A stretch of 64,000 nt of DNA from JAGQPD01 sp020426865 (GTDB lineage Bacteria > Planctomycetota > Planctomycetia > Pirellulales > Pirellulaceae), in NCBI GenBank assembly GCA_041399065.1, contig JAWKTN010000002.1, forward strand, positions 620,001 to 684,000. The letters run 5' to 3'. Below, piece by piece: positions 36,496-45,730 of the stretch (position 1 is its first letter; each line of letters starts with the position of its first letter). The notes beneath the pieces were generated by a model. The model ran no database searches and was not told where the DNA came from. It worked only from the letters and a program-made list of their open reading frames with translations. The translations under genes and the position numbers were made by a program.

Positions 36496-37662
36496 TTAAG
36501 CAGCGGATCGGCGACGCACAGCGAAAAATCCTGCCAGAGCAACAGTCAACAGTGTCGCGGTCGCAGGTTCCGGAACCGGTGCGACCGCCGGATAGACAGC
36601 AAAATTCCCAAAGTTGTCTTTCCAGATCGTATAGTCCGCGGCATCGACAATGCCGTTTCCGTTGCCGTCGGCGATCAAGTCGTCGCTGGAACCAAACGTG
36701 TCTTTCCAGACGGTGTAGTCGGCGGCATCGACAATGCCATTGCCGTTATAGTCCCCCTCGACAAGGATCTGCTCGATCAGGTTGGCTGCCACCATATTGG
36801 CCGCGATGAATTGTCCCAGTTCGCCAGCCGGTGGTTCGTCCATGTCCTCATCCAAAAACAGCGAAAGCGGTTCGTGCTCTTCATCGTAGCGGCCCGTGTA
36901 TTCGAAGAACTCGTAGCGACGGATCACCGCCGCTTTACCCTCCGGCACTTCGTCCTCGGCCTTGTCCATCTTGCCACCCTCCAGCAACTCCCATTCCGTC
37001 TCGGTTTCTCCCGCGTCCTCCGGCACAACGTCGCCACCCGACAGCAGTTCCATTAAATCAACCGGGCGCTCGATCTCGGTCTTGTAAACCTTCATCCAAA
37101 TGGAATCGGGCTTTTGAACGTGGACTTCCCGCTCAGGAACGTGGATCTCTGCCGCCACTCGTGGAAGACCACCAGGCACCGCCGGCGGAATATAGGACCA
37201 CGTTGGCGTGGGGATCGGCAGCGGATTGCTGCCAACTCGGTTGCCGTTGTCGTCGAGCCAAAAATAGCGGGCGTTCGTTGGCTGGTTACCGGAAACAGAG
37301 AACCCGAAGTGTTCGCAACCGGGAGTGTTCACGCAGGAGTGACCGTTGGTCGATTGACCGACGGAAGGGGCAAGTACGTTGGCGCCACCAAAATTGTATC
37401 CTGAATACTTGATGCGAACGCCGAAATTGGCGCCTTCGTTGTATTCCAAGACCTCCTTGCTATCAAAGTGCGAAGGAAAAGTCCGCGTCAGATCGGACGA
37501 ATGGATCCCCTCCAATTCGATTTCCGCCCCATGGACCTCTATTTCGGTCTCGTTGAAGACGTCGAAGTTGGACATGGTCCCGTAGATCGTCCCCCAAGCC
37601 GGTTGAATTCCGGCGACAAGCAACAGGGCGCACGCGCCCCCAATCAACGTTTTGCAGCGCAT
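36496..37662 (-). CDS. Secreted PEP-CTERM protein with dockerin-like repeats
   Basis: 388 residues from ATG 37662, chosen for the GAGGAG site 8 bases upstream and the signal peptide it opens (MRCKTLIGGACALLLVAGIQPAWG). The unique part starts TIYGTMSNFDVFNETEIEVHGAEIELEG, the opening seen in a family of planctomycete secreted proteins of unknown role. It ends in two calcium-loop repeats (YNGNGIVDAADYTVWKDTFG and GNGNGIVDAADYTIWKDNFG) and VPEPATATLLTVALAGFFAVRRR, a complete PEP-CTERM tail. Expected to be exported and anchored or released by an exosortase. Confidence 0.9.
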   Translation of the reverse strand: MRCKTLIGGACALLLVAGIQPAWGTIYGTMSNFDVFNETEIEVHGAEIELEGIHSSDLTRTFPSHFDSKEVLEYNEGANFGVRIKYSGYNFGGANVLAPSVGQSTNGHSCVNTPGCEHFGFSVSGNQPTNARYFWLDDNGNRVGSNPLPIPTPTWSYIPPAVPGGLPRVAAEIHVPEREVHVQKPDSIWMKVYKTEIERPVDLMELLSGGDVVPEDAGETETEWELLEGGKMDKAEDEVPEGKAAVIRRYEFFEYTGRYDEEHEPLSLFLDEDMDEPPAGELGQFIAANMVAANLIEQILVEGDYNGNGIVDAADYTVWKDTFGSSDDLIADGNGNGIVDAADYTIWKDNFGNFAVYPAVAPVPEPATATLLTVALAGFFAVRRRSAA

Positions 37663-37924
37663 CGGTCGGTCTCCTCGCTGACGTTTTCTCGAACCCCCTC
37701 GGTCGCGCCGGTCCAGGAAGTACTGCTCCCCCAAATTGGCCTCGGCCGACCCCTTCAATATGGAATAGCTGTTTCCTTCGCCGCCGTCCGCCAGACAATC
37801 ATCGATCGTCAAACATCGTGTTCGAGCAAGGTTTGCCACTTGATTGGAGAGATTTGGCAGGACGATGGGGGGCAGGATGATGCAAGTTACAACGCTTGCT
37901 GGTAGGGTCACGCGCATCCAACAC
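37663..37924. other. Intergenic leader with a repeat of the gcaggatgat motif
   Basis: The leader of the PEP-CTERM gene. At 37857-37882 ggcaggacgatggggggcagg recalls the motif at 10.74-10.83 kb. No gene is seen; the open frame running through it is a continuation of the PEP-CTERM gene without a start signal. Confidence 0.4.
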
Positions 37925-38821
37925 CTATGCAACATCCTCGTTAGTCCTTATCGGACGAACAACAAAATCCGAGACGGCTCGAAATTTCACGGCAGGCAGG
38001 CAGAAACAAAGCGGCGGACCGATGTCGCCCAGGGATTGCAGCAGCGGACAGTGAAACCCATCTGCAGGCGTCATTCGCAGCGGCTCGATGGTCTCGAGCA
38101 TCACGGGCAAACTGATCTGTGAAAACGCCAACCGCTGCAGCGGTTCCACCCACGTTACCGCTCCGTCCTGACACACGAGATACTCCACCGCTGCGTCCCA
38201 CGATGCAAATGCAGTTTGAAACGACTCGGGCAACTCACGTTCGCGGCTATGCTCTAACCGTGCCTTCAACGTCGGACTGCTGCCCCGACCGGACTCCAGC
38301 TCAATGGCATAACCACACTCGGTTCTTTCCAACACCAACCGATCCGCCAAATGCGATGGCAATGCGTCACTGAAAATGCGGCTCCCCAACGCGTATAACG
38401 CATGGTCCAATACGTTCTTGATGAACAACACCGTGTTGACTGGCGGCACACCTGGCGGCACTGACCTAAGATAGAAACGCCAGTTGCTCTGCAGCGGCGA
38501 CGGAAACAGTCGCCGGAGCGGCCCTGTCACAACAGGACCAAAACACCCGTGCCGGTACGTCAAAATGGAAAACGGCGTTTTGCCGCCCGCATCCCACAGC
38601 TCAATCCCGTCCGGCACATACGGCGACACTCGCTCGACGTCTACCATCCACGTCAGATAAACTACATCGCGAATGTCACTGGCCAAAACCGGAAACGGAA
38701 GCCGCGACGTGATCGCGCGACGCACCGCACACAGCCAATCGGCGTTTGCCAAATAGTCCAGCGGCCAACCCAACAGCCCGTGGCGTGGCGAGCGAAATCG
38801 ATTGGAAACAAAATCGGTCAT
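37925..38821 (-). CDS. DUF2071 (YqjF-like) protein
   Basis: 298 residues. LASDIRDVVYLTWMVDVERVSPYVPDGIELWDAGGKTPFSILTYRH is the characteristic N-terminal half of DUF2071/COG3361 proteins, with an acetoacetate-decarboxylase-like fold. No catalytic lysine could be assigned. It follows the alpha/beta hydrolase gene by 6 bases on the same strand and is the last gene of that operon. Function unknown. Confidence 0.8.
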   Translation of the reverse strand: MTDFVSNRFRSPRHGLLGWPLDYLANADWLCAVRRAITSRLPFPVLASDIRDVVYLTWMVDVERVSPYVPDGIELWDAGGKTPFSILTYRHGCFGPVVTGPLRRLFPSPLQSNWRFYLRSVPPGVPPVNTVLFIKNVLDHALYALGSRIFSDALPSHLADRLVLERTECGYAIELESGRGSSPTLKARLEHSRERELPESFQTAFASWDAAVEYLVCQDGAVTWVEPLQRLAFSQISLPVMLETIEPLRMTPADGFHCPLLQSLGDIGPPLCFCLPAVKFRAVSDFVVRPIRTNEDVA

Positions 38822-38827
38822 GTCGCT

Positions 38828-39910
38828 CTATTTTCGAGTCAACTCGATGCGATCGGCACGTCCCCGGCAGAACGTCGATAAGTGTTCGCCGCTCAGCCGC
38901 GATCTGGCCTGGTCGTCGTCCAACAGATAGCCACGAAAGAATTGCAGTGTTGCCTCGCGTGCGACAACCTGCGCATCTTCGCGAGTCCGTGAGGGGAGCA
39001 TGATCCGCCCCGCCCCGGTCGAGTCGGAAAACGCGCTGTGGTCGGCGTTATTGATCCATAACAAATACTTGTCCCCTTTGGGCCACAGTACAATGCTCCG
39101 CAAACGGTTTTCTGCCGTCGAACGCTGCTGCCGATCACGGCTGCCCGTGATTCCCAACATCGGCGTCCGCAACGATGCATAACTTGCCTCAATAAAGAAA
39201 GGCTCCCCCGGACCGTGCGGCGACAACACCACGCCACAGTCCACCCGCGAATCCAATAAATCAGGACCCAAGCCATCTCCCGGCGGTACGGTCGGTTGCA
39301 ACCAATCGAGCGCCGGACGCATGCCGCAAACGACTGCCGCCGTGTACGCTCCGAACGAATGCCCGGCAACACCAACGTGCTGGAGATCCAGTTTCCCCTT
39401 CAGCTGCGGATCATGTCGATTCCAGTCTTCTGCTTGATCAATCGCAAACGAAATGTCCCGAGGACGGTTGAGTACTTCGTCGGCATCGCGCGTCATATCC
39501 AAGATCTCTTGTAGGAACCGACCGCTATTCCTTAATCGCTGGGTATTGCTTCCGACATGTTCCACACACAATACTGCGAATCCGTGCTGTGCCAGATGTT
39601 TGGCTTGAGCATAATTGGCGTCCCAACTGCCGCCGGCACCGTGCGAGAACACGACCAAAGGAAAGGGACCGTCGCCATCCGGCAAATGCACTTTGATCGG
39701 CACCCGCCGCTGCTGGCGATTGTTGTCGACCAAATCGGGGAATTCCAACGTCGTTGCCTCGTACTCCGCATCCGCTTCTAGGTGCACGCTCTGCAGTTGC
39801 TCGTCACGCTCGGCACTTTGCGTGCCCAGTCCCCGCATCAACACAATTCCTCCCAACAGGGCAATCAACAGTGCGCTCGATATTGAACTTTTCCAGCCGT
39901 TTTTTTTCAT
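38828..39910 (-). CDS. Secreted or anchored alpha/beta hydrolase
   Basis: 360 residues from ATG 39910, whose ATGA overlaps the stop of the redoxin gene. An N-terminal helix (SALLIALLGGIVLMRG) serves as signal or anchor. Oxyanion region VVFSHGAGGSWDAN, nucleophile elbow GHSFGAYTAA, and a late DHSAFSD region give the alpha/beta hydrolase triad (Ser, likely Asp, His). It resembles PAF-acetylhydrolase-like or dienelactone hydrolase-like esterases. Preceded by the redoxin and copper/heme protein genes. Confidence 0.85.
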   Translation of the reverse strand: MKKNGWKSSISSALLIALLGGIVLMRGLGTQSAERDEQLQSVHLEADAEYEATTLEFPDLVDNNRQQRRVPIKVHLPDGDGPFPLVVFSHGAGGSWDANYAQAKHLAQHGFAVLCVEHVGSNTQRLRNSGRFLQEILDMTRDADEVLNRPRDISFAIDQAEDWNRHDPQLKGKLDLQHVGVAGHSFGAYTAAVVCGMRPALDWLQPTVPPGDGLGPDLLDSRVDCGVVLSPHGPGEPFFIEASYASLRTPMLGITGSRDRQQRSTAENRLRSIVLWPKGDKYLLWINNADHSAFSDSTGAGRIMLPSRTREDAQVVAREATLQFFRGYLLDDDQARSRLSGEHLSTFCRGRADRIELTRK

Positions 39911-40551
39911 GGTGACGACTCCAAGCGAATCAGGCATCCCACGGCCTTGGTTTCGGTGGGGGTAATCTGCTTGCCCTGCAACGCAGCCACCATCGCATCC
40001 TGCAGATCGTGCCGCGTCGCCTGAGGCCGCTTCTTGCCAAATGTCGCGTAACGGTCGTCGATGCGACCACGATAACGGATCATGCCCTGGCCGTCGACTA
40101 CCACCGCCTCAGGAGTAACGGTTGCTCCGACGCTGCGCGCAATCGCATGATCCTTGTCCAACAGGATTGGGGCCGCAATTGCATAGTCCTTCGCATGTGT
40201 AAGGGCAGCTTCGGTCGTCGTGCCAGGCTGCTCGTGAACCAACACAATTTGACAATCTTGTCCAGCGTAATCCCGCCGCAGTTTTTCAATCGTGGGGTGG
40301 TACGAATTCGCGATCGGACAATCGGTGGTGATGAAGATCACAACCGTCAGCTTCGTCCGCTGACCCTTTCCAATCGAGACCGCCACGCCATACAGGTCGT
40401 TGGCTTCAATCGTGGGTGTCACCGTTGTCGGCTTCGCTAGTGGTTCCGCCGCATGGGACAACGTCACACATGCGGCGACCGCGACACCAACGGACAACTT
40501 CGCCAACTCCCGCACGACGTCAGCCAATACTCTCGCCTCCGTCTGGATCAT
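39907..40551 (-). CDS. Redoxin (thioredoxin-like) protein, secreted
   Basis: 214 residues. A hydrophobic N-terminus (SVGVAVAACVTLSHA) is followed by a thioredoxin-like fold: VVIFITTDCPIANSYHP with a single active-site Cys in place of CxxC, LLDKDHAIARSVGATVTPEAVVVD containing the cis-Pro (VTPE). Family: AhpC/TSA/Redoxin proteins found beside cytochrome c/copper proteins in planctomycetes. Single-Cys architecture suggests a peroxidatic or regulatory thiol rather than disulfide oxidoreductase activity. ATG is 3 bases after the stop of the cytochrome gene. Confidence 0.87.
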   Translation of the reverse strand: MIQTEARVLADVVRELAKLSVGVAVAACVTLSHAAEPLAKPTTVTPTIEANDLYGVAVSIGKGQRTKLTVVIFITTDCPIANSYHPTIEKLRRDYAGQDCQIVLVHEQPGTTTEAALTHAKDYAIAAPILLDKDHAIARSVGATVTPEAVVVDGQGMIRYRGRIDDRYATFGKKRPQATRHDLQDAMVAALQGKQITPTETKAVGCLIRLESSP

Positions 40552-40553
40552 AC

Positions 40554-42155
40554 TTATTCCTCCCGCGTAAGGTCACGAATCAATTGGCGTCCCGCTTCCA
40601 ATTCTTGTGCATCAATCGTGTCATCGCCGTTGCTGTCCATCAGATCAAGCAATCTGTCGCGACCACGTGCCGGCAATTCTTGCTGTTGGAGGCTGCCATC
40701 TCGGTTGCGGTCCAACAGTTTTACTAACGCACCGTTGAATGGTTCGGCACCAAATCCACCAAATCGTCGTACCTGGGAACGGATTCGTTGACGAATGCTA
40801 TTCTGTGCCCGATCACGAACATCGCTTTCAATCCTTGGGCGATCCGCTTCGTCAGCTGCTGTCACCAGCAGCGTGACCGACCCCATTTCGTCGGTCGATT
40901 CACGCCCCCACTGGATTCGTCGAGGCGGCTGGTAGGGATTCTCGGGGTTCGCTGAGGAATTATCGTAGACCAATACTGTCGTCAGTTTTGTCCCCGCCGG
41001 CAACGCGATCGGTGCGCCGAATTGATATTGATCCTGCCAATCAAGATCCCAATCGTCGATCTTTAGCAAGTGTCGCTCCGTTCCGTCGGGGAGTGTCGCT
41101 GTCATCGCCATTTCACGACAGATATAATGTGCGTGGCCGCCAATCTCATATGCCATCACGTCCACCGGCAACACATAGCTATCTTCGACTCGGTAATTGT
41201 TCACTCCTGCCGGCACGTCTATTCCCGCACCGATGCCAAACAATGCTGGCACTTGAATCGGTACGAGCCGTTTCTTTGGCGGCTGCGATGCGAAGTACAA
41301 TCCCAATCGTGCCTGTTCTGTTTCCGGTTTGCCGGTCGGATGAAAATGGGTTTGTACGATGATGTCACTATGAGCCGGCAGCAAGCGAGCCAAATCGCCG
41401 GGCAGACGATTCGGCATGGCACCTGGCACATAGCCGCCCAATCCTCGTGCGAGGTTTTCAGGCATGCTCTTCAGTGCGTTGCCTCCGCGACGCAGGAAGC
41501 TCATGCCCCGGAAACCGGGCTGGCCGTCCCCATCGCGACGCCCCCTTGCCGCACCGCCGACATCCACGAAAAACAACGCATGATGCACCGCTCCGCGGGC
41601 CGTCGGTCGGAACTCGATGGCGCTGACCCACTTGTCTTCAGGCAAGTCCGCTGGAAACACGAACGAACGATACACGTCGGGTCCATCGGCTGGGACCGAG
41701 AATGGCTCCGGCATTTCAATCACCAGATCAGGTTCGCCCAGTGTCCATTCGGTCGAGTATTCCGGCGGCGTGGGTGCGGCAGCCGTCGCCCCCTCCGGAC
41801 AGCCGGCATCAAGCCAACGACGGAACAGAGTCTTCTCTTCTTCCGCCAATCTCCGGTCATTGGTGTAGACAACATCTGTCGATATCGGCTTCCAGGGAGG
41901 CATGTACTCTGCATCCAAAACCGCGCGAATCGTTTCCGCTCGACTTGAGACATCGTCGAATGTAATCAACGAAAACGGCCCCGACTGCCCCGGTCGATGA
42001 CACCTGGTGCATTTGTCGTGCACGATTCTCGCGACGTGCTCGTTGAAGGTGACATCGCTTGAAGGGAATTCCGCGGCGCCCGTGGATGCAGTCATCACGG
42101 CACGATCAAACGTGGCAACCATCGCCATCAAGAAAAGCTTGCTTGTCGTTTCCAT
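40554..42155 (-). CDS. Secreted heme-c / copper-monooxygenase-like protein with EF-hands
   Basis: 533 residues: a signal-like N-terminus, a heme c motif CTRCH at about residue 50 (VHDKCTRCHRPGQSGPF), then a region with VHHALFFVD, QTHFHPTGK and GGHAHYICREM resembling the copper-binding His pattern of peptidylglycine monooxygenase (PHM)-like domains. Two EF-hand motifs end the protein (DRNRDGSLQQQE and DSNGDDTIDAQE). This layout is common in planctomycetes; a mono-oxygenase or electron-transfer role is inferred. It starts the operon with redoxin, hydrolase and DUF2071. Confidence 0.85.
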   Translation of the reverse strand: METTSKLFLMAMVATFDRAVMTASTGAAEFPSSDVTFNEHVARIVHDKCTRCHRPGQSGPFSLITFDDVSSRAETIRAVLDAEYMPPWKPISTDVVYTNDRRLAEEEKTLFRRWLDAGCPEGATAAAPTPPEYSTEWTLGEPDLVIEMPEPFSVPADGPDVYRSFVFPADLPEDKWVSAIEFRPTARGAVHHALFFVDVGGAARGRRDGDGQPGFRGMSFLRRGGNALKSMPENLARGLGGYVPGAMPNRLPGDLARLLPAHSDIIVQTHFHPTGKPETEQARLGLYFASQPPKKRLVPIQVPALFGIGAGIDVPAGVNNYRVEDSYVLPVDVMAYEIGGHAHYICREMAMTATLPDGTERHLLKIDDWDLDWQDQYQFGAPIALPAGTKLTTVLVYDNSSANPENPYQPPRRIQWGRESTDEMGSVTLLVTAADEADRPRIESDVRDRAQNSIRQRIRSQVRRFGGFGAEPFNGALVKLLDRNRDGSLQQQELPARGRDRLLDLMDSNGDDTIDAQELEAGRQLIRDLTREE

Positions 42156-42253
42156 GCGCCTCGTGTGAGAATTGATATTCGGTGATTCGCCAATTGGTCA
42201 TTCGTTGTGATCGTAGCTGGGGAGCTGCCAACGACTTGCCGGACATTGAAGCG

Positions 42254-43204
42254 TTAGTCGATCGTGTGGGCTTCCAAATCGGCGACAGTCCCTGCATTTT
42301 TTACGATGTGGTCGTCTCGACAATGTCCGGTGTAGTCGAACCAATCATCTGCCAAGTCCGGATATCCAGCCAGTTTGATCGTCCAATGCACCGGACCGAA
42401 ACCAGATTCAGGGCGTTTCCAGTCCAGCTCGATTCGCTGCGCAACGCCGCTGTTCTTGTCCGCCCATAGTTCAATCTTCGCCGGTAACCTTGGCGAGCTC
42501 CCTTCACGACGGCTTCCGACAACGTGGTCGCACAAAACTCGCTGCGAACCGTCCCATAAGGGCGCCAACTCCTCCGGCTCTAACATTTCCAAGTCGTACG
42601 CGCGACTCATCCGCTCAAGCACCGTCGCCAAATAGAAATAGGGCGTTTCACTGTCCGAATTTGCCAACCAACCGGCTGTGACCGATTTGCCGCCAACCAG
42701 CACCGGGCCATGTGCCGGTACCAACCAGCGATCGTTCGGCGTGCCACCTAGCCACACTTCGCTTCGTCCAAGCAAGCTGGGCAACCGCACCACAAAACGA
42801 TCGCCTTCGTCAAGATAAAGATCTGCGACAAACGACCGTTCACCAACAAGCCGGCGGCGGTAAGTCGCCTCCACTCGATATTGACGCACCGCGTCCATCG
42901 CACGCATGCTGCGAATCACTGCCGCATACGCCTGACCACGAGCGGGATCATTCCAGAATATCCATGCAGACAATATTATCAGCGATGCCGCTATCGCCAA
43001 CGGCAGCCACCGACTCGATGGACGCCACTTGCCTGTTGATGAAGTTCGCCCTGTCGATACGCCAAGGGAATCCAGTTTCAGCAGCAAGGCGGTAATCCGA
43101 GCCTCGTCGTTCGCGTCACTCCCCCCCAATGCCTCGTGCAGCAACGATTCCAGCAGCGCATCATCGACTCTTGCTCGTTCTTCCGCGATCAACTCCGATG
43201 CCAT
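42254..43204 (-). CDS. Putative membrane anti-sigma factor/regulator partner of the ECF sigma
   Basis: About 316 residues from ATG 43204; the sigma gene's TAA overlaps it by one base. The cytoplasmic N-terminus (MASELIAEERARVDDALLESLLHEALGG) is followed by one membrane helix (WLPLAIAASLIILSAWIFW) and an extracytoplasmic domain of DUF/MucB-like alpha-beta character (AYAAVIRSMRAMDAVRQYRVEATY), with no zinc-binding HxxxCxxC motif. Overlapping gene order supports anti-sigma function; a longer open frame up to 43360 is not the start. Confidence 0.7.
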   Translation of the reverse strand: MASELIAEERARVDDALLESLLHEALGGSDANDEARITALLLKLDSLGVSTGRTSSTGKWRPSSRWLPLAIAASLIILSAWIFWNDPARGQAYAAVIRSMRAMDAVRQYRVEATYRRRLVGERSFVADLYLDEGDRFVVRLPSLLGRSEVWLGGTPNDRWLVPAHGPVLVGGKSVTAGWLANSDSETPYFYLATVLERMSRAYDLEMLEPEELAPLWDGSQRVLCDHVVGSRREGSSPRLPAKIELWADKNSGVAQRIELDWKRPESGFGPVHWTIKLAGYPDLADDWFDYTGHCRDDHIVKNAGTVADLEAHTID

Positions 43205-43734
43205 TACGCCACCCCCGCATCCTGCAGCTTCTGCTGCATGCAATCGTGAATTCGCTGCTTGGCCCGCGCCAACCGCTTCTTGATCGTCTCCAACGCCAAA
43301 TTCAACCGCTGACTCAATTCCGCCGGCTTGAGCCCCTCGAGAAACCGCAGTTCGATGCACTGCCTGTCGCTGTCCGACAATCGTGCGACACAGTCGCGAA
43401 GTGCGTCGAGTTTTTCGTCAAGCGTGTCTCCCTTGAGCGAGTTCACTCGTTCCAGGCGCTCCCCTAGGTGTTCTAGGGAAGCGGCATTTTCGAGCGTCAC
43501 CAACCGCGACGCGGTGCGTCGCCGGGCGATGATGGTTCGCGCAGCGATCCCGCGCAGCCAGGGGGCGAAGGGGCGGTTGCGGTCGAATTCCTCCAACCGT
43601 CGCCAGGCAACCAGCATCGTCTCCTGCCAGATGTCGTCGGCCAGGGCATGGTCAGAAACGGCGGCGCGGATATAGGCGATCAGCATCTTTGCATTTTCGC
43701 GCACGAGGATTTCGAACAGGAATTTTGCGTCCAT
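43204..43734 (-). CDS. ECF-family RNA polymerase sigma factor
   Basis: 176 residues from ATG 43734 (MDAKFLFEILVREN); GGAG lies about 10 bases upstream. Region 2 is ADDIWQETMLVAWRRLEEFDRNRPFAPWLRGIAARTI, region 4 LSDSDRQCIELRFLEGLKPAELSQRLNLALETIKKRLARAKQRI. Group 4 sigma factor acting with the downstream membrane partner. The leader (43735-44104) carries a tandem repeat and a large palindrome. Confidence 0.92.
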   Translation of the reverse strand: MDAKFLFEILVRENAKMLIAYIRAAVSDHALADDIWQETMLVAWRRLEEFDRNRPFAPWLRGIAARTIIARRRTASRLVTLENAASLEHLGERLERVNSLKGDTLDEKLDALRDCVARLSDSDRQCIELRFLEGLKPAELSQRLNLALETIKKRLARAKQRIHDCMQQKLQDAGVA

Positions 43735-43768
43735 AGAAAAAAGCTCCATCCAGTCGCTTTGGTGTCAG

Positions 43769-43813
43769 CAGCACATGCGCCAACAACACATGTGCCGACA
43801 ACACATGTGCCGA
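43769..43813. repeat. 15-bp tandem repeat, three copies
   Basis: cagcacatgcgccaa, then caacacatgtgccga twice. It stands immediately upstream of the sigma gene start. Confidence 0.85.
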
Positions 43814-43899
43814 CGAAATTGACGGCGACGATACAAATATTGTCCGCGAAACAAGAAACGGGGACAGGCGGCAGGGAGAATAGCTGGAGAAAAGAGGAG

Positions 43900-43990
43900 C
43901 TCCACAGCCGTAGCTTGGCTCGGCAAGTCGCATGACCAGCCCCCCCCCTCTGGAGGGACAACCAGCCGAGCCAGGCTACGGTCTGTGGAG
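43900..43990. repeat. 91-bp palindromic element
   Basis: Left arm ctccacagccgtagcttggc...cggc (43900-43924) and right arm gccgagccaggctacgg...ctgtggag (43965-43990) pair over about 25 bp with a one-base bulge and one mismatch. The 40-base middle contains a C-run and a short ctctggag motif. It is too large for a simple terminator and looks like a dispersed planctomycete repeat. Confidence 0.8.
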
Positions 43991-44104
43991 TCGTTAGAGG
44001 CTTTTTATAAGGATTTTTCTTGCCACCGACTGGCAGCGTGGGATTCTTATACCAAGAAGCAAAACGGAAATCAAGTATCTGGCCTCGAGGAATAAGGTGA
44101 AGTT

Positions 44105-44513
44105 ATGAGCAGTGCTTTTGAAGATTATGAATTGACTTGGCAGTTTTTGGACGACCAGCGAGTTAGTGACGCTTTGCAACAAATTGACATGGCAATTAAA
44201 AAAGCTGGTGAAATGGCTGAATTGGCCTGTCACATGACCGTCAAGGGCGGCATTCTCCAACGGTGCGGTCGGTATCCGGAAGCAATTTCTGTGTTAAGGG
44301 AAGCTCTTTCGGTTCGACCCAAAAACTGGATTGCACTTACTTAGTCGATGTCAGCTAGAACATAACGCTAACGCGGCGTTTGAAACCGCCTGTAAAGCAC
44401 TTGCGTTGGATGCCTCGTGGGAAGAAGCAAAGAGTTTGAGGGATAAAGCATCCATCGCAATGCACTCTTCGCAGCAGAGTCTGAGTGAGGGAGTTCAAGA
44501 ACGAATAAAGTAG
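44105..44513 (+). pseudogene. TPR-containing protein, frame broken near 44338
   Basis: The first 79 codons (MSSAFEDYELTWQFLDDQRV..., ILQRCGRYPEAISVLREALSVRPKNWIALT) are a TPR pair that stops at TAG. Shifting by one base, the protein continues LLSRCQLEHNANAAFETACKALALDASWEEAKSLRDKAS and ends at 44513, restoring the helix pattern. The break lies around 44335-44343. Total about 136 codons. Either an inactivated gene or a sequencing error. Its 3' end is part of a repeat found again at 46.3 kb. Confidence 0.7.
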
Positions 44514-44565
44514 AAGATGATTCCCATGCGAACTGACGCGATGCTGGCGCATCGGTAGCGGTGAC
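44498..44565. repeat. ~68-bp repeat, copy A
   Basis: Begins within the TPR gene's last codons (agaacgaataaagtagaag) and ends gatgctggcgcatcggtagcggtgac. About 80% identical to copy B at 46327-46395. Confidence 0.8.
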
Positions 44566-45730
44566 ACAAATGCAGACGCGCTAAATGGCTTGATGGCCTG
44601 GGGAAGCTGGGAAGAATGCAGACCAACGGTATCCTCCGCTTGCCAAGCCGCCCCAGACCGTCCGGTCAAGCAGCGTGTCTGTTCCCGCCTTTTCTGTTCC
44701 CGCCCTTTGTTGCCGAACCGCATGAGCGGTACGGGGGCAGATAGCTCCAGCCGTGTCCCAGACGCCGTCACGCGGCCCAGGGATGGCCCAAACGGGTAGG
44801 AAGGCCAAGGCCGTTGGACACGGCGGAGCGGACCGGGTCGCATTGATTGACACTATGGCCAGGGCAATCCGGAAATCATCTTGCCGATCCGCATCAGCGG
44901 TCCCCGCCAAACAGCAGACTCGCTACTTGTTTGGGTAATCGGCTCGCGATGTGGAAGTCATGAAGCCTGACTGTTTTGGCGGGGCGCCGTAAATCGCTCC
45001 GCCGATCCCCGGTCTTATGGCATGCGACCTCGGTTCGGGTGTCGATGGTTTACTCATCGGCCGGGGGATCGGCCGGAGCTATCTGTGTGCCTGCCAATCG
45101 CCACGAGGTAAATGGAGAGTCTACAATTTGGACCTCAATGGGCCTTTCCCGACTTTGCCTAGTCCGAATACCTCGAACCACAAAGCATTGCGCTCAACGA
45201 CCTCAAACCGAAGATCAGCAAACACGCACATCCGCGACACCCGGAACAGAATGGAACGCTCGACCAAGCCGAGTAACTGGACAACAACGAGGCATTGGCA
45301 GTACGATACTGGAATAGGACGGTAGCACCGATACGCCATACACGCCCCTGTCCTTTCCGTGCCCAGTCGCTTTCAATGGTGACGGCACCGAGCGGAAGGT
45401 AAATTTGGAGAGTGAGTTGACAATCCGGTGACGTGTCAGGTGCGCTGCGTGGGGTCAGACCCGAATGGCACTACATGCCGTAAGTGGTTTAGTAATGTGG
45501 TCAAGAGGAGACGGTGTGTATTTCACGTCTTAGCATAATTGACCACGGAGCGCAGGCGGGGGGCTTCAGCTGGGCGATAAGATGATAGACGCATCAACAG
45601 TACGGCATTTGTGCCAGTATCTTTGCGATGGTGCGTCAGTGGAGCTTGGCAATTGTTACACACGCAGCATTGACATTTTGAGACTGTCATATGGGCAGTT
45701 AGTTGGAGTCGCAGTTTCGAAAGGTCATCA
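44514..45730. other. Accessory intergenic debris region
   Basis: About 1.2 kb with no intact gene. Holds the tail of repeat copy A, a 15-base direct duplication ctgttcccgcctttt/ctgttcccgcccttt (44680-44712), the ggggtcagaccc palindromic motif near 45454, and a short sequence atacctcgaacca (45169) that recurs at 54.04 kb. Small open frames are present but none has a codon pattern or domain I can support. Confidence 0.45.

Larger units (their letters stand above)
43735..44104. other. Intergenic region with tandem repeat and large palindrome
   Basis: Contains the 15-bp tandem repeat at 43769-43813 and the 91-bp palindromic element at 43900-43990 (separate entries). Between the palindrome and the TPR gene the sequence is AT-rich with a weak AAGG site before ATG 44105. 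No gene. Confidence 0.6.

Noticed and set aside
44580..44940. Group II intron or reverse-transcriptase remnant suggested by the ...gcggtacgggggcag... stretch
   Set aside because: No domain V-type hairpin or reverse-transcriptase motifs could be made out.
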